A stretch of DNA of 64,000 bases from CAZOKZ01 sp964580585. Lineage in GTDB: Bacteria > Sumerlaeota > Sumerlaeia > SLMS01 > JAHLLQ01. The notes beneath the pieces are model-generated. The model was not told where the DNA came from. It worked only from the letters and a program-made list of their open reading frames with translations, and did not search any database. Both the position numbers and the translations under genes were made by a program. The stretch lies in the NCBI GenBank assembly GCA_964580585.1, contig CAZOKZ010000019.1, forward strand, positions 1 to 64,000, given 5' to 3'. This document shows, in pieces, positions 52,722-61,854 of this stretch (its first letter is position 1; each line of letters starts with the position of its first letter).

Positions 52722-53792
52722 TCATTCTTCTTCGGCTGCCTCGGGGGCGCTTTCTTCCCATGCGGCGAGGTCGAGTTTCGCCTGTTCGATGGCTTTCAGG
52801 TAATCGTCGATGTCGGTCACATTGAGCAAATGCGTCTTGAGTAATTTGGCCGCGTGAAATCCGCGCAGGTATTGCACCGCGTGTTTGCGGAATTCGATCA
52901 CGCCGCGCGGGCCTTTGCGTTCGAACATGATTTGAACGTGACGCGCAACGGTATCGAGGCGCTCCTCGGGCGTGGGGTCCGGCGGTTCGGGCTGGCCCGC
53001 CAACCGTGCGCAGATTTTCCCGAACAACCACGGGTTACCCATGGCGCCACGACCAATCATCACCCCATCGACGCCGGTTTCGCGAAACATGCGCACGGCG
53101 TCGTCGGCGGATTTCACGTCGCCGTTGCCAATCACGGGGATTTTGACGACTTTCTTCATTTCGCCCAAAATCGACCAATCGGCCTTGCCGTCGAATTTTT
53201 GCTCGCGTGTGCGACCATGGATGGCGATGGCGTCGAGACCTTCTTCTTCGGCCAGGTGCGCGATGACAAAGGCTTCATCGCCATACTTGTCCCATCCGGC
53301 GCGAAATTTCACGGTGAAGGGCACGGTGAGCGCCGCGCGCATTTTGCGGAAGATTTCACGAACGAGATCGGGCTCGCGCATCAACGCGGACCCACCCTTC
53401 TGGTTCACGACTTTGTTGACCGGGCACCCCATGTTCAAGTCCACGATGCTCGCTCCGGCGTCCTGGATCATGCGCGCCGATTGGGCCAATGCATCCGGGT
53501 CGGAGCCGAAAACTTGTGCGCAAATCGGTTTTTCGCTGTCGTCCATGTCGAGCAGGTTCCAGCACCGGTCTTTGCCGCGAATCATGGCTTCGCTGCTGAC
53601 CATCTGAGTGAACACCAGCGGGCAGCCTTGCTCGCGGCTCATGGCGCGCCACGCGCGGTCGCTGATGCCGCACATGGGAGCGGGCAATACCGGTGGCCAG
53701 AATTCGTGCTGGCCAATGCGGAGAGGTTTCACCGAAAGCGCGGGCTCGGCAGGGGTTTGGTTTACAGAAATCGAGGTGATGCTGGTGGTCAT
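52722..53792 (-). CDS. dusB: tRNA-dihydrouridine synthase (DusB-like)
   Basis: A 356-residue FMN-dependent TIM-barrel enzyme that reduces uridines in the tRNA D-loop. The family motif for the catalytic region is DLNMGCPVNKVVNQKGGSALM with the active Cys; LPAPMCGISDRAWR, TVKFRAGWD, IHGRTREQKF, IPVIGNGDVK and GVMIGRGAMGNPWLF line the FMN site. The start is ATG 53792; the frame extends to 53837 with little protein character. The C-terminus ends in an acidic AAEEE tail. dusB is often upstream of fis, but that is not so here; it is convergent with the rhomboid gene. Confidence 0.93.
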   Translation of the reverse strand: MTTSITSISVNQTPAEPALSVKPLRIGQHEFWPPVLPAPMCGISDRAWRAMSREQGCPLVFTQMVSSEAMIRGKDRCWNLLDMDDSEKPICAQVFGSDPDALAQSARMIQDAGASIVDLNMGCPVNKVVNQKGGSALMREPDLVREIFRKMRAALTVPFTVKFRAGWDKYGDEAFVIAHLAEEEGLDAIAIHGRTREQKFDGKADWSILGEMKKVVKIPVIGNGDVKSADDAVRMFRETGVDGVMIGRGAMGNPWLFGKICARLAGQPEPPDPTPEERLDTVARHVQIMFERKGPRGVIEFRKHAVQYLRGFHAAKLLKTHLLNVTDIDDYLKAIEQAKLDLAAWEESAPEAAEEE

Positions 53793-54010
53793 AAGGGGCA
53801 AAAATCCTTCTTGTTGTCTGGCGCGGAAAGCCTCCACGGGAGGCTATCCCCTGGCAAGCGGAGGTTTGTAGTGAGGGCGAGGAGGTTTGCTTTTTGCCAA
53901 GCGCCCGGTTTTTTTGCTGGTGTCGAGCGGGGGCGTCTGGTTCGCTGCCATCCAGTTTTGGTCAGCGGCTTTTTTCAGCCGCGGCATGATTTTTCGAGGA
54001 TGCTGGATTG

Positions 54011-55801
54011 ATGACGACATTGACGTTTTCTTCGCCCGAAATCGCGGCGCGTGTGGCCGAATGGTCTGCGGAACCGTTCGACGCTAAAACCCGCGAGGAA
54101 GTCGGCGCGCTGGTTGCAGCAGAAGATACCAAGGAACTCGAGGAGCGTTTTTATCGCACACTCGAATTCGGCACGGGCGGTTTACGTGGCCTGATGGGTG
54201 CAGGTACCAACCGCATGAATAAACCCGTGGTAGCGATGGCAACCCAGGGGCTGGCAAATTATGTCCGCGCCAACGCGGAAAAACCCGGCCCTTTGCGTGT
54301 GGCGATTTCCCACGATAGTCGCAATCAGTCGCGCGAATTCGCCGAAACGGCGGCTTGCGTGCTGGCTGCAAACGATATTATTGTGCACTTGAGCCCGGAA
54401 ATTCGCCCGACGCCGTATCTTTCCTTCGCGTGTCGTTACCTGGGATGCCACAGCGGGATCATGGTGACGGCCAGCCATAATCCGAAGGAATACAATGGCT
54501 ATAAGGTTTACTGGGACGACGGTTCGCAGGTCGTGCCGCCCCACGATACGGGCATTATTCGCGACGTGGAACAAGTAACGAACCTGGCGCAGGTCAAACA
54601 ACTCGATTTCGACGATGCTGTTGCCAAGGGCCTGATTCAGATCATGGGCAAGGACATCGACGAGGCATTTTTGGCCGCAGTAAAGCTCCAGCGTCTCGAT
54701 CCCGCCGTTATTGCCGCGAATCCAGTGAAGGTCGTCTTTACCCCGCTTCATGGCGTGGGCGGTACGATGGTGCCGGATGCGTTGGCCGATTGGGGTTTTA
54801 CGCACGTTTTCCCGGAAGAAGAGCAAATGAAGCCGGACGGGAATTTTCCGACGGCGGCTTCGCCGAATCCCGAGGAAGGCGCGGCGCTGGAACGCGCGAT
54901 CGAACTGGCAAAACGCGTAGGCGGCGAGTTGGTACTTGCCACCGATCCGGACGCCGACCGCCTGGGCATTGCCGTGCTGCACGAGGGTGAGTATCGCCTG
55001 CTGACGGGTAACCAATTGGGCGCGTTGATAGGCGATTATCTGTTCGCGCGTCGCAAGGAACTGGGTACGTTGCCTGCCAAAGCCGCTGTTGCTTCGACGA
55101 TCGTCACAACGCCGTTGCTGGGACAGGTGGTTCGCAGCCACGGTGGTTTGTATGCGGATGTGTTGACGGGTTTCAAGTGGATCGCCGATCAAGCACGTAA
55201 TTGGAAGGCCAAGGACCCGGAAATCGAGTTTCTCTACGGCACGGAGGAATCTTACGGGTTTCTGGTGGGCGATCATGCGTTCGATAAAGACGCCGTGGTG
55301 GCCAGTTGCGTGACCGCCGAAATGGCCGCGTGGGCCAAGAGTCGCAAGATGACACTGGTCGATTATCTGGAAACGTTGTATCTGGCCCATGGGCCTCGCC
55401 TGGAATGGCAGAAGTCGGTCGTCATGCCGGGCAAAGACGGCGCCGAGCGTATCGCGGCTCTGATGGTGACGTTGAAGGAAACTCCGCCAGGTGAAATCGC
55501 GGGACGCAAAGTTGCCCGCCGCACACGCATCGACGTGGGCGAAGTGTACGATGGCCAGACCGGCGAAAAAGTCGGCGCGTGCGATCTGCCTAAGAGCAAC
55601 GTGGTGATTTTCGATCTGGAAGATGGATCGAAAGTTGTCGCTCGCCCGAGTGGCACCGAGCCGAAAATCAAATTCTATTTCTTCCTGGTTGGGAAACGCC
55701 CCGCAGACATCGCAGGGGTGCGTTCAGCGCTCAAAGAACTCGACGCGCAAAAACCCGCGTTCCAGGCGGCGTTCCTTGAAGCCGTTGGGGCGAATACTTG
55801 A
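54011..55801 (+). CDS. Phosphoglucomutase/phosphomannomutase family enzyme
   Basis: A 596-residue alpha-D-phosphohexomutase of the long bacterial (PgcA/Pgm2-like) type, interconverting hexose-1- and 6-phosphates. The phosphoserine loop is TASHNPKEYNGYK, the metal-binding loop TDPDADRLGI, the sugar-binding loop GTEESYGFLVG and the phosphate-binding loop RPSGTEPKIKFY, all complete. The N-terminus RFYRTLEFGTGGLRG matches the family. A TTG at 54008 precedes ATG 54011; the ATG lies ten bases after GAGGA and is preferred. It could supply glucose-1-phosphate for glycan synthesis. Confidence 0.92.
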   Translation: MTTLTFSSPEIAARVAEWSAEPFDAKTREEVGALVAAEDTKELEERFYRTLEFGTGGLRGLMGAGTNRMNKPVVAMATQGLANYVRANAEKPGPLRVAISHDSRNQSREFAETAACVLAANDIIVHLSPEIRPTPYLSFACRYLGCHSGIMVTASHNPKEYNGYKVYWDDGSQVVPPHDTGIIRDVEQVTNLAQVKQLDFDDAVAKGLIQIMGKDIDEAFLAAVKLQRLDPAVIAANPVKVVFTPLHGVGGTMVPDALADWGFTHVFPEEEQMKPDGNFPTAASPNPEEGAALERAIELAKRVGGELVLATDPDADRLGIAVLHEGEYRLLTGNQLGALIGDYLFARRKELGTLPAKAAVASTIVTTPLLGQVVRSHGGLYADVLTGFKWIADQARNWKAKDPEIEFLYGTEESYGFLVGDHAFDKDAVVASCVTAEMAAWAKSRKMTLVDYLETLYLAHGPRLEWQKSVVMPGKDGAERIAALMVTLKETPPGEIAGRKVARRTRIDVGEVYDGQTGEKVGACDLPKSNVVIFDLEDGSKVVARPSGTEPKIKFYFFLVGKRPADIAGVRSALKELDAQKPAFQAAFLEAVGANT

Positions 55802-55869
55802 TTTTGAAGATCAATGGGCCGCGGTAGGTGCGTTTCATCTCCGCGGTCAGTTTAACAATATGGAGGGTC

Positions 55870-56346
55870 ATGATGTTAACCTACGCGACATTGAAAGACC
55901 AAACGGTAACCCTACGTGGCACATTGATTCGGTTGCTGGAAAGTGAAGCCGACAAGGCCGACCGAATTCCAAACGGGTGGAAAAATAACCTGCGTTGGCA
56001 TGCAGGTCACATGGTGGTGACGCCACGATTGCTGACGTTTGGTTTAATGGGCGAGCCGCTCGGTGTGCCCGATGAATACCGCAAGTGGTTCGGCAAAGGT
56101 TCGAGCCCGTTTGAATGGGGCGATGCCACAATTCCTTCGTTCGAGCAATTGGTGACCGAGATCAAAGAACGCACCGAGCCGCTGTTCGATACATTCGAAT
56201 CCCGCCAGGACGAAGCATTTCCAAAACCGTATGAAACGTCGGCGGGCGTAACATTGACGACACCAGCCGAGGCACTCAACTTCAGCCTCGCGCACGATGG
56301 CATTCACATCGGGTTGATACTGGCACTGAAACGTGCGCTGAAATAA
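55870..56346 (+). CDS. DinB-like metal-dependent protein
   Basis: A 158-residue four-helix protein of the DinB/YfiT superfamily, whose members bind a divalent metal through three His and often act as thiol transferases. Likely ligands are His in NNLRWHAGHMVV and the two His in LAHDGIHIGLIL. Length fits. ATG 55870 (or the next codon) follows GGAGG closely. It lies 68 bp after the phosphohexomutase gene on the same strand, possibly co-transcribed, and is followed by a bidirectional terminator. Confidence 0.78.
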   Translation: MMLTYATLKDQTVTLRGTLIRLLESEADKADRIPNGWKNNLRWHAGHMVVTPRLLTFGLMGEPLGVPDEYRKWFGKGSSPFEWGDATIPSFEQLVTEIKERTEPLFDTFESRQDEAFPKPYETSAGVTLTTPAEALNFSLAHDGIHIGLILALKRALK

Positions 56347-56376
56347 CAGAGAGCATCGTTGAACTTTTAAAGCACC

Positions 56377-56410
56377 CGGGCGGCTTCGATTGAAGCCGCC
56401 CGAGTTGTTT
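56377..56410. terminator. Bidirectional intrinsic terminator
   Basis: Perfect 11-bp stem CGGGCGGCTTC (56377-56387) with GAAGCCGCCCG (56392-56402), 4-nt loop; TTGTTTT follows on the plus strand and a shorter T-run on the minus strand. It sits between convergent genes. Confidence 0.8.
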
Positions 56411-56428
56411 TCGGCGCCTGCATGGGGG

Positions 56429-59062
56429 TCACTTCAGACGACCGACATAGGAACGCCAAGTACCTTCCGGGTGGCTCCGGAAACCGAGCGCTCCCAGTTT
56501 TGTTGGTGGCGAAGTGAAGCTCGCACCCGTGGAGGGAGCAAACCACAGTTCGCCATATTCGGACAATTGCACGAGGTCTTCGATTCCGTCACCGTCCATA
56601 TCGCCGGCGAACAAATCCCATCCGTTGTTGAAATAGGGAGCATACTTGAATCCAAGCCATCCCCATCGCGTCGGCGGGCTGAAGCCTGAACCGGTGGACA
56701 AGGCCACCCAGGCGTCGGTGTACGGCGTAACGGTGAGCAGATCGTCTTTGAAGTCGTTGTTGAAATCGCCAATAACGATTCCATATCCCGGATTGACGGC
56801 ATCTCCCCGGTCGTATTGGAAGCCAAACGTTCCCCAATTGGCGGGCGGTTGGAAGTTAACCCCAAAACACAGGTGCACGATGACCTGACCGGTGGAGCGT
56901 ACTTCGACGATATCGTCGTGGCCGTCGCCGTTCATGTCGCCGCTGCCAACCCAGTCTCCATTATTGGGATCGTAAATCACCCCGGCTCCCGGCGAGTTCA
57001 TTGCAGGTGGAGGAATGACGGCTCCCAGGTTGAATCCCGTCCAGATATCGCCGAATTGGGTGATTTGAGCAAGATCGGTGAAACCATCGCCGTTGTAATC
57101 GCCCGGCACGGCAATCCAGCCGCCGTTTTCGACGTATAAGTAGCCGGGCGCGGTTTTGAATGTCCCGGCAAAGGATTGATTGCCTGTGTTGAAGGTGATC
57201 CACGCTTCGCCATATTGAGTGACAGTGAGCAGTTCGATCAACTTATCGCCATCGAAATCGCCACTGACCGTTTCCCATCCGAGCCCGGCGTCGTGCAGGA
57301 ATCCGAGGGCTCCCCATTTGAGCGGTGGAGCCATGGAACCCAGCAGGTTCATCGATCCCCAGGCTTCGGTCCATTGTGTCAGGCAGAGAATGGAATCGGG
57401 TGTGGTTGGAGTGACGGTAAGCGGTCGCTCGACCGTGTTGTTGAGTAAGTTGGCATCACCCGCTTTGTCGGTCCAGGCGCGAATCACGTATTCGCCGGGC
57501 GTATCGATGCTTTCAGGCTGGATGGAGATTTCCACAAAACCGCCCGCCGGAATAACGGGGGTCGTCCGACCGTCCACGAAGACGTTGGTACCACCTGCCG
57601 TATCGACCATCACCAGTAGGTCGAAGAATGAATCGACTTGGCCTGCGTTATAGACGACGACCGTGGGCATAAAGACTTCGTTGGCTTCGATCGTTGGCGG
57701 AGGCGAGATGAAACCCAGTGCGGAACCATCGATTTCGCGCACCTGGACGCTGACCGACGCGCGGTGCGTTTGCGTGGGATTGCTACCCGAGGTGGCACCC
57801 AAAAATGCCAGGTTGGTAGTGAACGGTGGAGCGCCCGCGTCGACTGTCAACGAGACGGAAACAATCGTATCGGCAAAGGGGTCCAACGCAACGTTCGGTG
57901 GATCGACCGAAATGGGCCAGCCAAGAGGATTGGTTGCTTCCAAGTTGAAAACGTCCGGCGTGTCGCCCCAATTGCGCACGTTAAACGGCATATTTACCTG
58001 CACGCCTCGGTTAGCGCGGATCGATTGGGGCGGTGTGACGGCAACCGTGGGAATCACAACGAGATGCAAGATGTCGCTGGTTGCCTCGTCGGTTACCAGA
58101 GTGATTTCATCCACGGTGTTGGGTGCGACATCGGGTGGAATCGTCACCTCGAGCGACATGGTGATGTCTTGCTCGGGATCGATCAACACAGGAGAGACAA
58201 AATCGATTCCTGGTGTGATTGTCCATCCCATCGTATCGACGTAATTGATGGTGCTGAGGTGCGGAACGGCGTCGGGGTTCGTTACCGTAAAGCTCAACGT
58301 CTCGCTATGCCCGGCGGTGGTGCGAAGAAAATCGGTTCCCAGCCAGAACGCCCATGGTTCCAGAAGTTTCCGCAATGCAGCGCGCAGACGGTCTTGGATG
58401 GCTTGGGAAATGCGACGTTTGTGCGGTGGAACGGCGGACGGATTTGAGGGGTCGGGTGGAAAATCGACAACACCGTCATCGTATGCTTTCTCCGACGCCC
58501 GATACGCTTCCCACTCGGAATAGTGATCCCAGAATTCGCAATGTGTCCAGTAACCCGGGTTGCTCGACATGCAACTGATGATTTGTTGTGCGTGCGTCAG
58601 TTCGTGGATTTTTGTCGAGGCAATCAACCCGGGGCCATCGGTGAAGTCGGAGGGATGCAGTTCGATTTTTACGTTGGTTTTCGTTCCCGAGGTGGTGCCG
58701 TAAGCGCCTTTACAATCGGGGTTGTAGGTGATCGTCGTGTTGGGCGGATGGGGAATGTTGTAATCGCGGTCAACGTCTTCGATGATTTGGTTGCATTCTG
58801 TCGTCGCCAGGGACGCCCACAAAACTGCGAGTTGAGCCCATTGGTTGGCGGATGCGTTGTCGCCACGCGCGCGTGCTTCGGCTTCGTATCCACGGCAACG
58901 TTGGTGACCATTGATTTCGTCCTGGACGTTGTTGATTTTTTCCTGAATGGCGCGTTTTTGTTCATCCGTCGGTTTGGTAGGTGCGGCACCGGCAACATTT
59001 GAACTTGAGATCATCAGGAGAAAACCAGCCGCGAGTGCATAAGCTGTTCGATGAATTTTCAT
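56429..59062 (-). CDS. Secreted HExxH protein with C-terminal FG-GAP repeats
   Basis: An 877-residue exported protein. The signal peptide ends near NVAGAAP. An N-terminal domain (about 30-240) contains the zinc-binding motif KIHELTHAQQII and, about 40 residues later, HYSEWEAYRASE with a possible third ligand, suggesting a metalloprotease, though function is unproven. Two or three immunoglobulin-like domains (NEW1/CARDB-type, about 240-600) follow, then six FG-GAP-type repeats (GDFDGDKLIELLTV, GDYNGDGFTDLAQI, GDMNGDGHDDIVEV, GDFNNDFKDDLLTV, GDMDGDGIEDLVQL). The end GFRSHPEGTWRSYVGRLK matches the ending of the protein at 40219. Its ATG overlaps the stop of the preceding gene (ATGA), so the two are translationally coupled. 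Confidence 0.85.
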   Translation of the reverse strand: MKIHRTAYALAAGFLLMISSSNVAGAAPTKPTDEQKRAIQEKINNVQDEINGHQRCRGYEAEARARGDNASANQWAQLAVLWASLATTECNQIIEDVDRDYNIPHPPNTTITYNPDCKGAYGTTSGTKTNVKIELHPSDFTDGPGLIASTKIHELTHAQQIISCMSSNPGYWTHCEFWDHYSEWEAYRASEKAYDDGVVDFPPDPSNPSAVPPHKRRISQAIQDRLRAALRKLLEPWAFWLGTDFLRTTAGHSETLSFTVTNPDAVPHLSTINYVDTMGWTITPGIDFVSPVLIDPEQDITMSLEVTIPPDVAPNTVDEITLVTDEATSDILHLVVIPTVAVTPPQSIRANRGVQVNMPFNVRNWGDTPDVFNLEATNPLGWPISVDPPNVALDPFADTIVSVSLTVDAGAPPFTTNLAFLGATSGSNPTQTHRASVSVQVREIDGSALGFISPPPTIEANEVFMPTVVVYNAGQVDSFFDLLVMVDTAGGTNVFVDGRTTPVIPAGGFVEISIQPESIDTPGEYVIRAWTDKAGDANLLNNTVERPLTVTPTTPDSILCLTQWTEAWGSMNLLGSMAPPLKWGALGFLHDAGLGWETVSGDFDGDKLIELLTVTQYGEAWITFNTGNQSFAGTFKTAPGYLYVENGGWIAVPGDYNGDGFTDLAQITQFGDIWTGFNLGAVIPPPAMNSPGAGVIYDPNNGDWVGSGDMNGDGHDDIVEVRSTGQVIVHLCFGVNFQPPANWGTFGFQYDRGDAVNPGYGIVIGDFNNDFKDDLLTVTPYTDAWVALSTGSGFSPPTRWGWLGFKYAPYFNNGWDLFAGDMDGDGIEDLVQLSEYGELWFAPSTGASFTSPPTKLGALGFRSHPEGTWRSYVGRLK

Positions 59063-60078
59063 GGCTGTTCCTCCTTATTAATTTGGATCGTCAGATCGAC
59101 GGAATTGGAAACAATTTTCCCGAGCCAGACATCCATTCCCGTCGCGGGGTGCGTATTCTGATAAACAGCCTGGATCGTATAGACTCCGGGGGTTGAAAAA
59201 TCGTAATGCCCGCCGTTCAAGTTGAAGTTTTTAAACACCGATTGTCCCTGTTCGAGTGAAACAAAGTCCGCGTCCTCGGGCACGACGAGTTCGTATTTGG
59301 CGTGGGCTTCGACCGGAAGGCCATCGGGTCCCGTGACGCGGAACGCAATCACGGCGTCGGGATCGTTTTCCTGCCCGACACCGGTCGCTCCATTCAGCCA
59401 AAGTGCCTGCGCTCCGAAATTTCGGACAGACACGTGACAGCGAATGTCCTCGCTGGGATCGTAGATGTCGGTTCCGTCGTAAAATTCACGGTCGAGTTGT
59501 AAGTTGATATCGAGATCGGGCTCCGGTGTGGAAACGATCACTCGATCAATGAACAAACCGAGCGTGTTTGGATCGGAAAACGCGTGGAAGCCCATCGAAT
59601 AATCGCCCGTGGTGGGCGCCGCGAACGGCATCGTCGTGGTGGCTTGCTCTCGATTGGAAACCAGCATTGGCGGAACCACTGCTGGCTGCAAAACATTGGG
59701 CGACGATTGCGATGTGGATAAATACACATCGAGCGAATGGATCAACGCATCCGAGGTAACGCGATGAGTGAAGGTCAGTTCGTACGGCAACGAAGCATCG
59801 AGCGAAATCACGGGTGAAAATGCCCAATCGTTGCAGGCCAACGTAGGTCCGGAAACGATGCGAAGACATCCTCCGCCTCCGCCGCCGCCAATCGGACGGG
59901 CAATCCATGTTCCATCGCCGTTGATGTCTTCCGTCACCCACCCCGCTGGTAATACGGGAGGAAAATCGGAATCGCAATCATCGTAGTATATATACCGTCC
60001 CTCTTGCCCTGGCGATTCGCCTGTCAATGCGAACGCCAGCGCAAACACCCCCAACATGCGCACCATGCCACTTTTCAT
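59059..60078 (-). CDS. Exported choice-of-anchor-J (cleaved-adhesin-like) protein
   Basis: A 339-residue exported protein. The signal peptide (MLGVFALAFALTGESPGQ region) is followed by a cleaved-adhesin/choice-of-anchor J domain, seen in FPPVLPAGWVTEDINGDGTW and SPVISLDASLPYELTFTHRV. The C-terminal part (about 205-335) looks like an Ig/Invasin-type beta domain (DIRCHVSVRNFGAQALWLNG; GVYTIQAVYQNTHP). ATG 60078 follows GGAGGT. Its stop overlaps the start of the HExxH gene. Together they look like a secreted adhesin-protease pair that acts outside the cell. Confidence 0.78.
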   Translation of the reverse strand: MKSGMVRMLGVFALAFALTGESPGQEGRYIYYDDCDSDFPPVLPAGWVTEDINGDGTWIARPIGGGGGGGCLRIVSGPTLACNDWAFSPVISLDASLPYELTFTHRVTSDALIHSLDVYLSTSQSSPNVLQPAVVPPMLVSNREQATTTMPFAAPTTGDYSMGFHAFSDPNTLGLFIDRVIVSTPEPDLDINLQLDREFYDGTDIYDPSEDIRCHVSVRNFGAQALWLNGATGVGQENDPDAVIAFRVTGPDGLPVEAHAKYELVVPEDADFVSLEQGQSVFKNFNLNGGHYDFSTPGVYTIQAVYQNTHPATGMDVWLGKIVSNSVDLTIQINKEEQP

Positions 60079-60469
60079 GGGTGGAGTACCTCCATCTAAG
60101 TATTTTTCGGGGGCATTGATCGATTCATGCAACGATGGGCAAGGCATCTCTCTCTAATGAGACGGCGTGCGGGAGAGAAGATTTCCCAGATCCATTCACA
60201 CTGCGGCATTGTGCACCTCGAATGCCAAAGTGTGGCAGATAAGTTCCCACCATCGCATGCGACAAACCTTGATTGTGAATATAGAATTCAAGGTTGCCGA
60301 ATTCATTTTTATTTACGGTCGAAAGTTAACAAACCATTGATAAACTGTCAATCGCTTAAGGGTCAAATGACGGGGTAGCTCGGTTGAGATTCGCCTGTGG
60401 CGAGAAAATACGATTTGCCTTCGACAAAAAATTGCCGATCCTTTGCAAGTTTCCCATTTGGAGGTATCA
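60079..60469. other. Non-coding region between divergent genes
   Basis: About 390 bp, no gene seen. An imperfect inverted repeat ACCTTGA (60267) ... TCAAGGT (about 60289-60295) lies in the middle and could be an operator for the exported operon; evidence is weak. Confidence 0.45.
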
Positions 60470-61147
60470 ATGATGGAATCTGCTGAATCGAAACAATATG
60501 TGGTGAATTATCTGGAGTGGGTTTTCGGCGGCGAGGCGTTCGAGTTTCCTTCGTTGCTAACGGGTCGGTACGCAGGAATTAAACACGATGCATTTCTTTC
60601 GTTTTTCGTGCGTGTTCAACAGCGATTGCAGTCGTGGAACGTTACGGAAACGCGCGTTGTAGAACCGCGTGTTGGTATTCCGTTGATCGAATCGGCAGTG
60701 TGGGAAAAGTCGCCCCAATTAATCGCGTGTTGGGAAGTGCTGCTGGCGTATGCGCTCAATCCTCAATCGACTTTTAACATCGAACCCAACCATGTGCAAT
60801 CAATGAAGGAGTTGAATGCTCTCGATCTGTTTGTTCTCAACTATATTTACACACATTATTTTCCGGACCTTCTTTTTGGATATGCGAAAAATATCGGCGT
60901 CGCGCTGAAGAAAAAGTATGCACTGGATTTGACAGACACAACACGATCTATACAAAAATTATTTCGATTATTTTTAATCTTCCCTGGCAACAATGTTGAT
61001 TTTGGCTCTCAGATCACCCGGTATCCAGAAGTCATTCACACCGAATTCGAGAACGCCTATTTAACTTACTTCGGCAGAGAATTTTCGCAGATGTTGTTTG
61101 GAGAAATTTCTCTGGAGCAACCCATGGCAAGCGGCGCCCCAAAGTAA
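60470..61147 (+). CDS. DUF4393 (Abi-alpha)-like protein
   Basis: A 225-residue soluble protein, tentatively of the DUF4393 family, which includes proteins linked to abortive infection in a few phage-defence reports. The similar part is PLIESAVWEKSPQLIACWEV followed by LLAYALNP, then an aromatic LDLFVLNYIYTHYFPDL segment, matching the family pattern of an Ala/Trp-rich helix and a short 'wide-angle' helix. Identification is by pattern only and moderate. ATG 60470 or 60473 follows GGAGG. It is flanked by the exported operon and by a small anchored protein; no other defence genes adjoin it. Confidence 0.5.
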   Translation: MMESAESKQYVVNYLEWVFGGEAFEFPSLLTGRYAGIKHDAFLSFFVRVQQRLQSWNVTETRVVEPRVGIPLIESAVWEKSPQLIACWEVLLAYALNPQSTFNIEPNHVQSMKELNALDLFVLNYIYTHYFPDLLFGYAKNIGVALKKKYALDLTDTTRSIQKLFRLFLIFPGNNVDFGSQITRYPEVIHTEFENAYLTYFGREFSQMLFGEISLEQPMASGAPK

Positions 61148-61285
61148 AATGATGACACCACAGGGGTTTCATCGATTTGAACGCTGAAAACTTTCCCGCA
61201 CGTTTCGTTCGCAATTGGAATTGATACGTTGGTTTCAATCGTGGTAGGATTCAATGATACCAATTCGATTGGATGGAGAATAAAA

Positions 61286-61666
61286 ATGAAATGGTTATCC
61301 ATTATCATCGTGTTGATGTTCGTGGGAGCATTTGCATTCTGGTGGTTCGGAGACGATTCCGCTTCCTATGCCGGGACATCGTTGGGACCTCCCAAGGCAT
61401 TCGTGAAAGCCGCAGTGGCGGGCGATTCTCGAACGGCAGCCGATCAATGCGATCCATCGATTGAGAGTCAGGCAATCGATGTGGCAAATAAACTGGCCGC
61501 GGAAGGTGTGGAATATCGCGCCGTGGCATTGAAGGAAACCGAAGGCGGAGGCGCAGGCGTGACGTACACAGCGCTGGTCAACGGCAAGTTTCTTACGATC
61601 GGCGTGGTGGAAGACTCCGAACGTCCGGGTGAATGGATGATCACGTTGCTTGATTTCGGCGGATAG
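61286..61666 (+). CDS. Small membrane-anchored protein, unknown function
   Basis: A 126-residue protein with one N-terminal helix (LSIIIVLMFVGAFAFWWF), probably a signal anchor, and a small extracytoplasmic domain of about 95 residues containing AFVKAAVAGDSRTAADQCD and GVTYTALVNGKFLTIGVV. The fold resembles small DUF4878-like lumazine/NTF2-type domains that bind ligands, but this is a guess. ATG 61286 follows GGAG by eight bases. accA lies 188 bp downstream. Confidence 0.65.
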   Translation: MKWLSIIIVLMFVGAFAFWWFGDDSASYAGTSLGPPKAFVKAAVAGDSRTAADQCDPSIESQAIDVANKLAAEGVEYRAVALKETEGGGAGVTYTALVNGKFLTIGVVEDSERPGEWMITLLDFGG

Positions 61667-61854
61667 GGGCAAAATGGCCTCCAGCCTTTGTTTGAGTCAC
61701 CGTTTTATGACCAACGACATGCAAGGTCAAAATCCCCCTTGGCCTTGCGTCCGGAGTTTAGCTAGGGTTGGTAACTCACCACCCGCGCTGCCGCATCCCA
61801 TCGGTTGGAGCGGGATGTTGAACCAGCATTTTGACGTAAAGAAGGGTATATTCT

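Noticed and set aside
54182..55390. Minus-strand open frame of 402 codons opposite the phosphohexomutase
   Set aside because: Antisense shadow of a well-identified enzyme.
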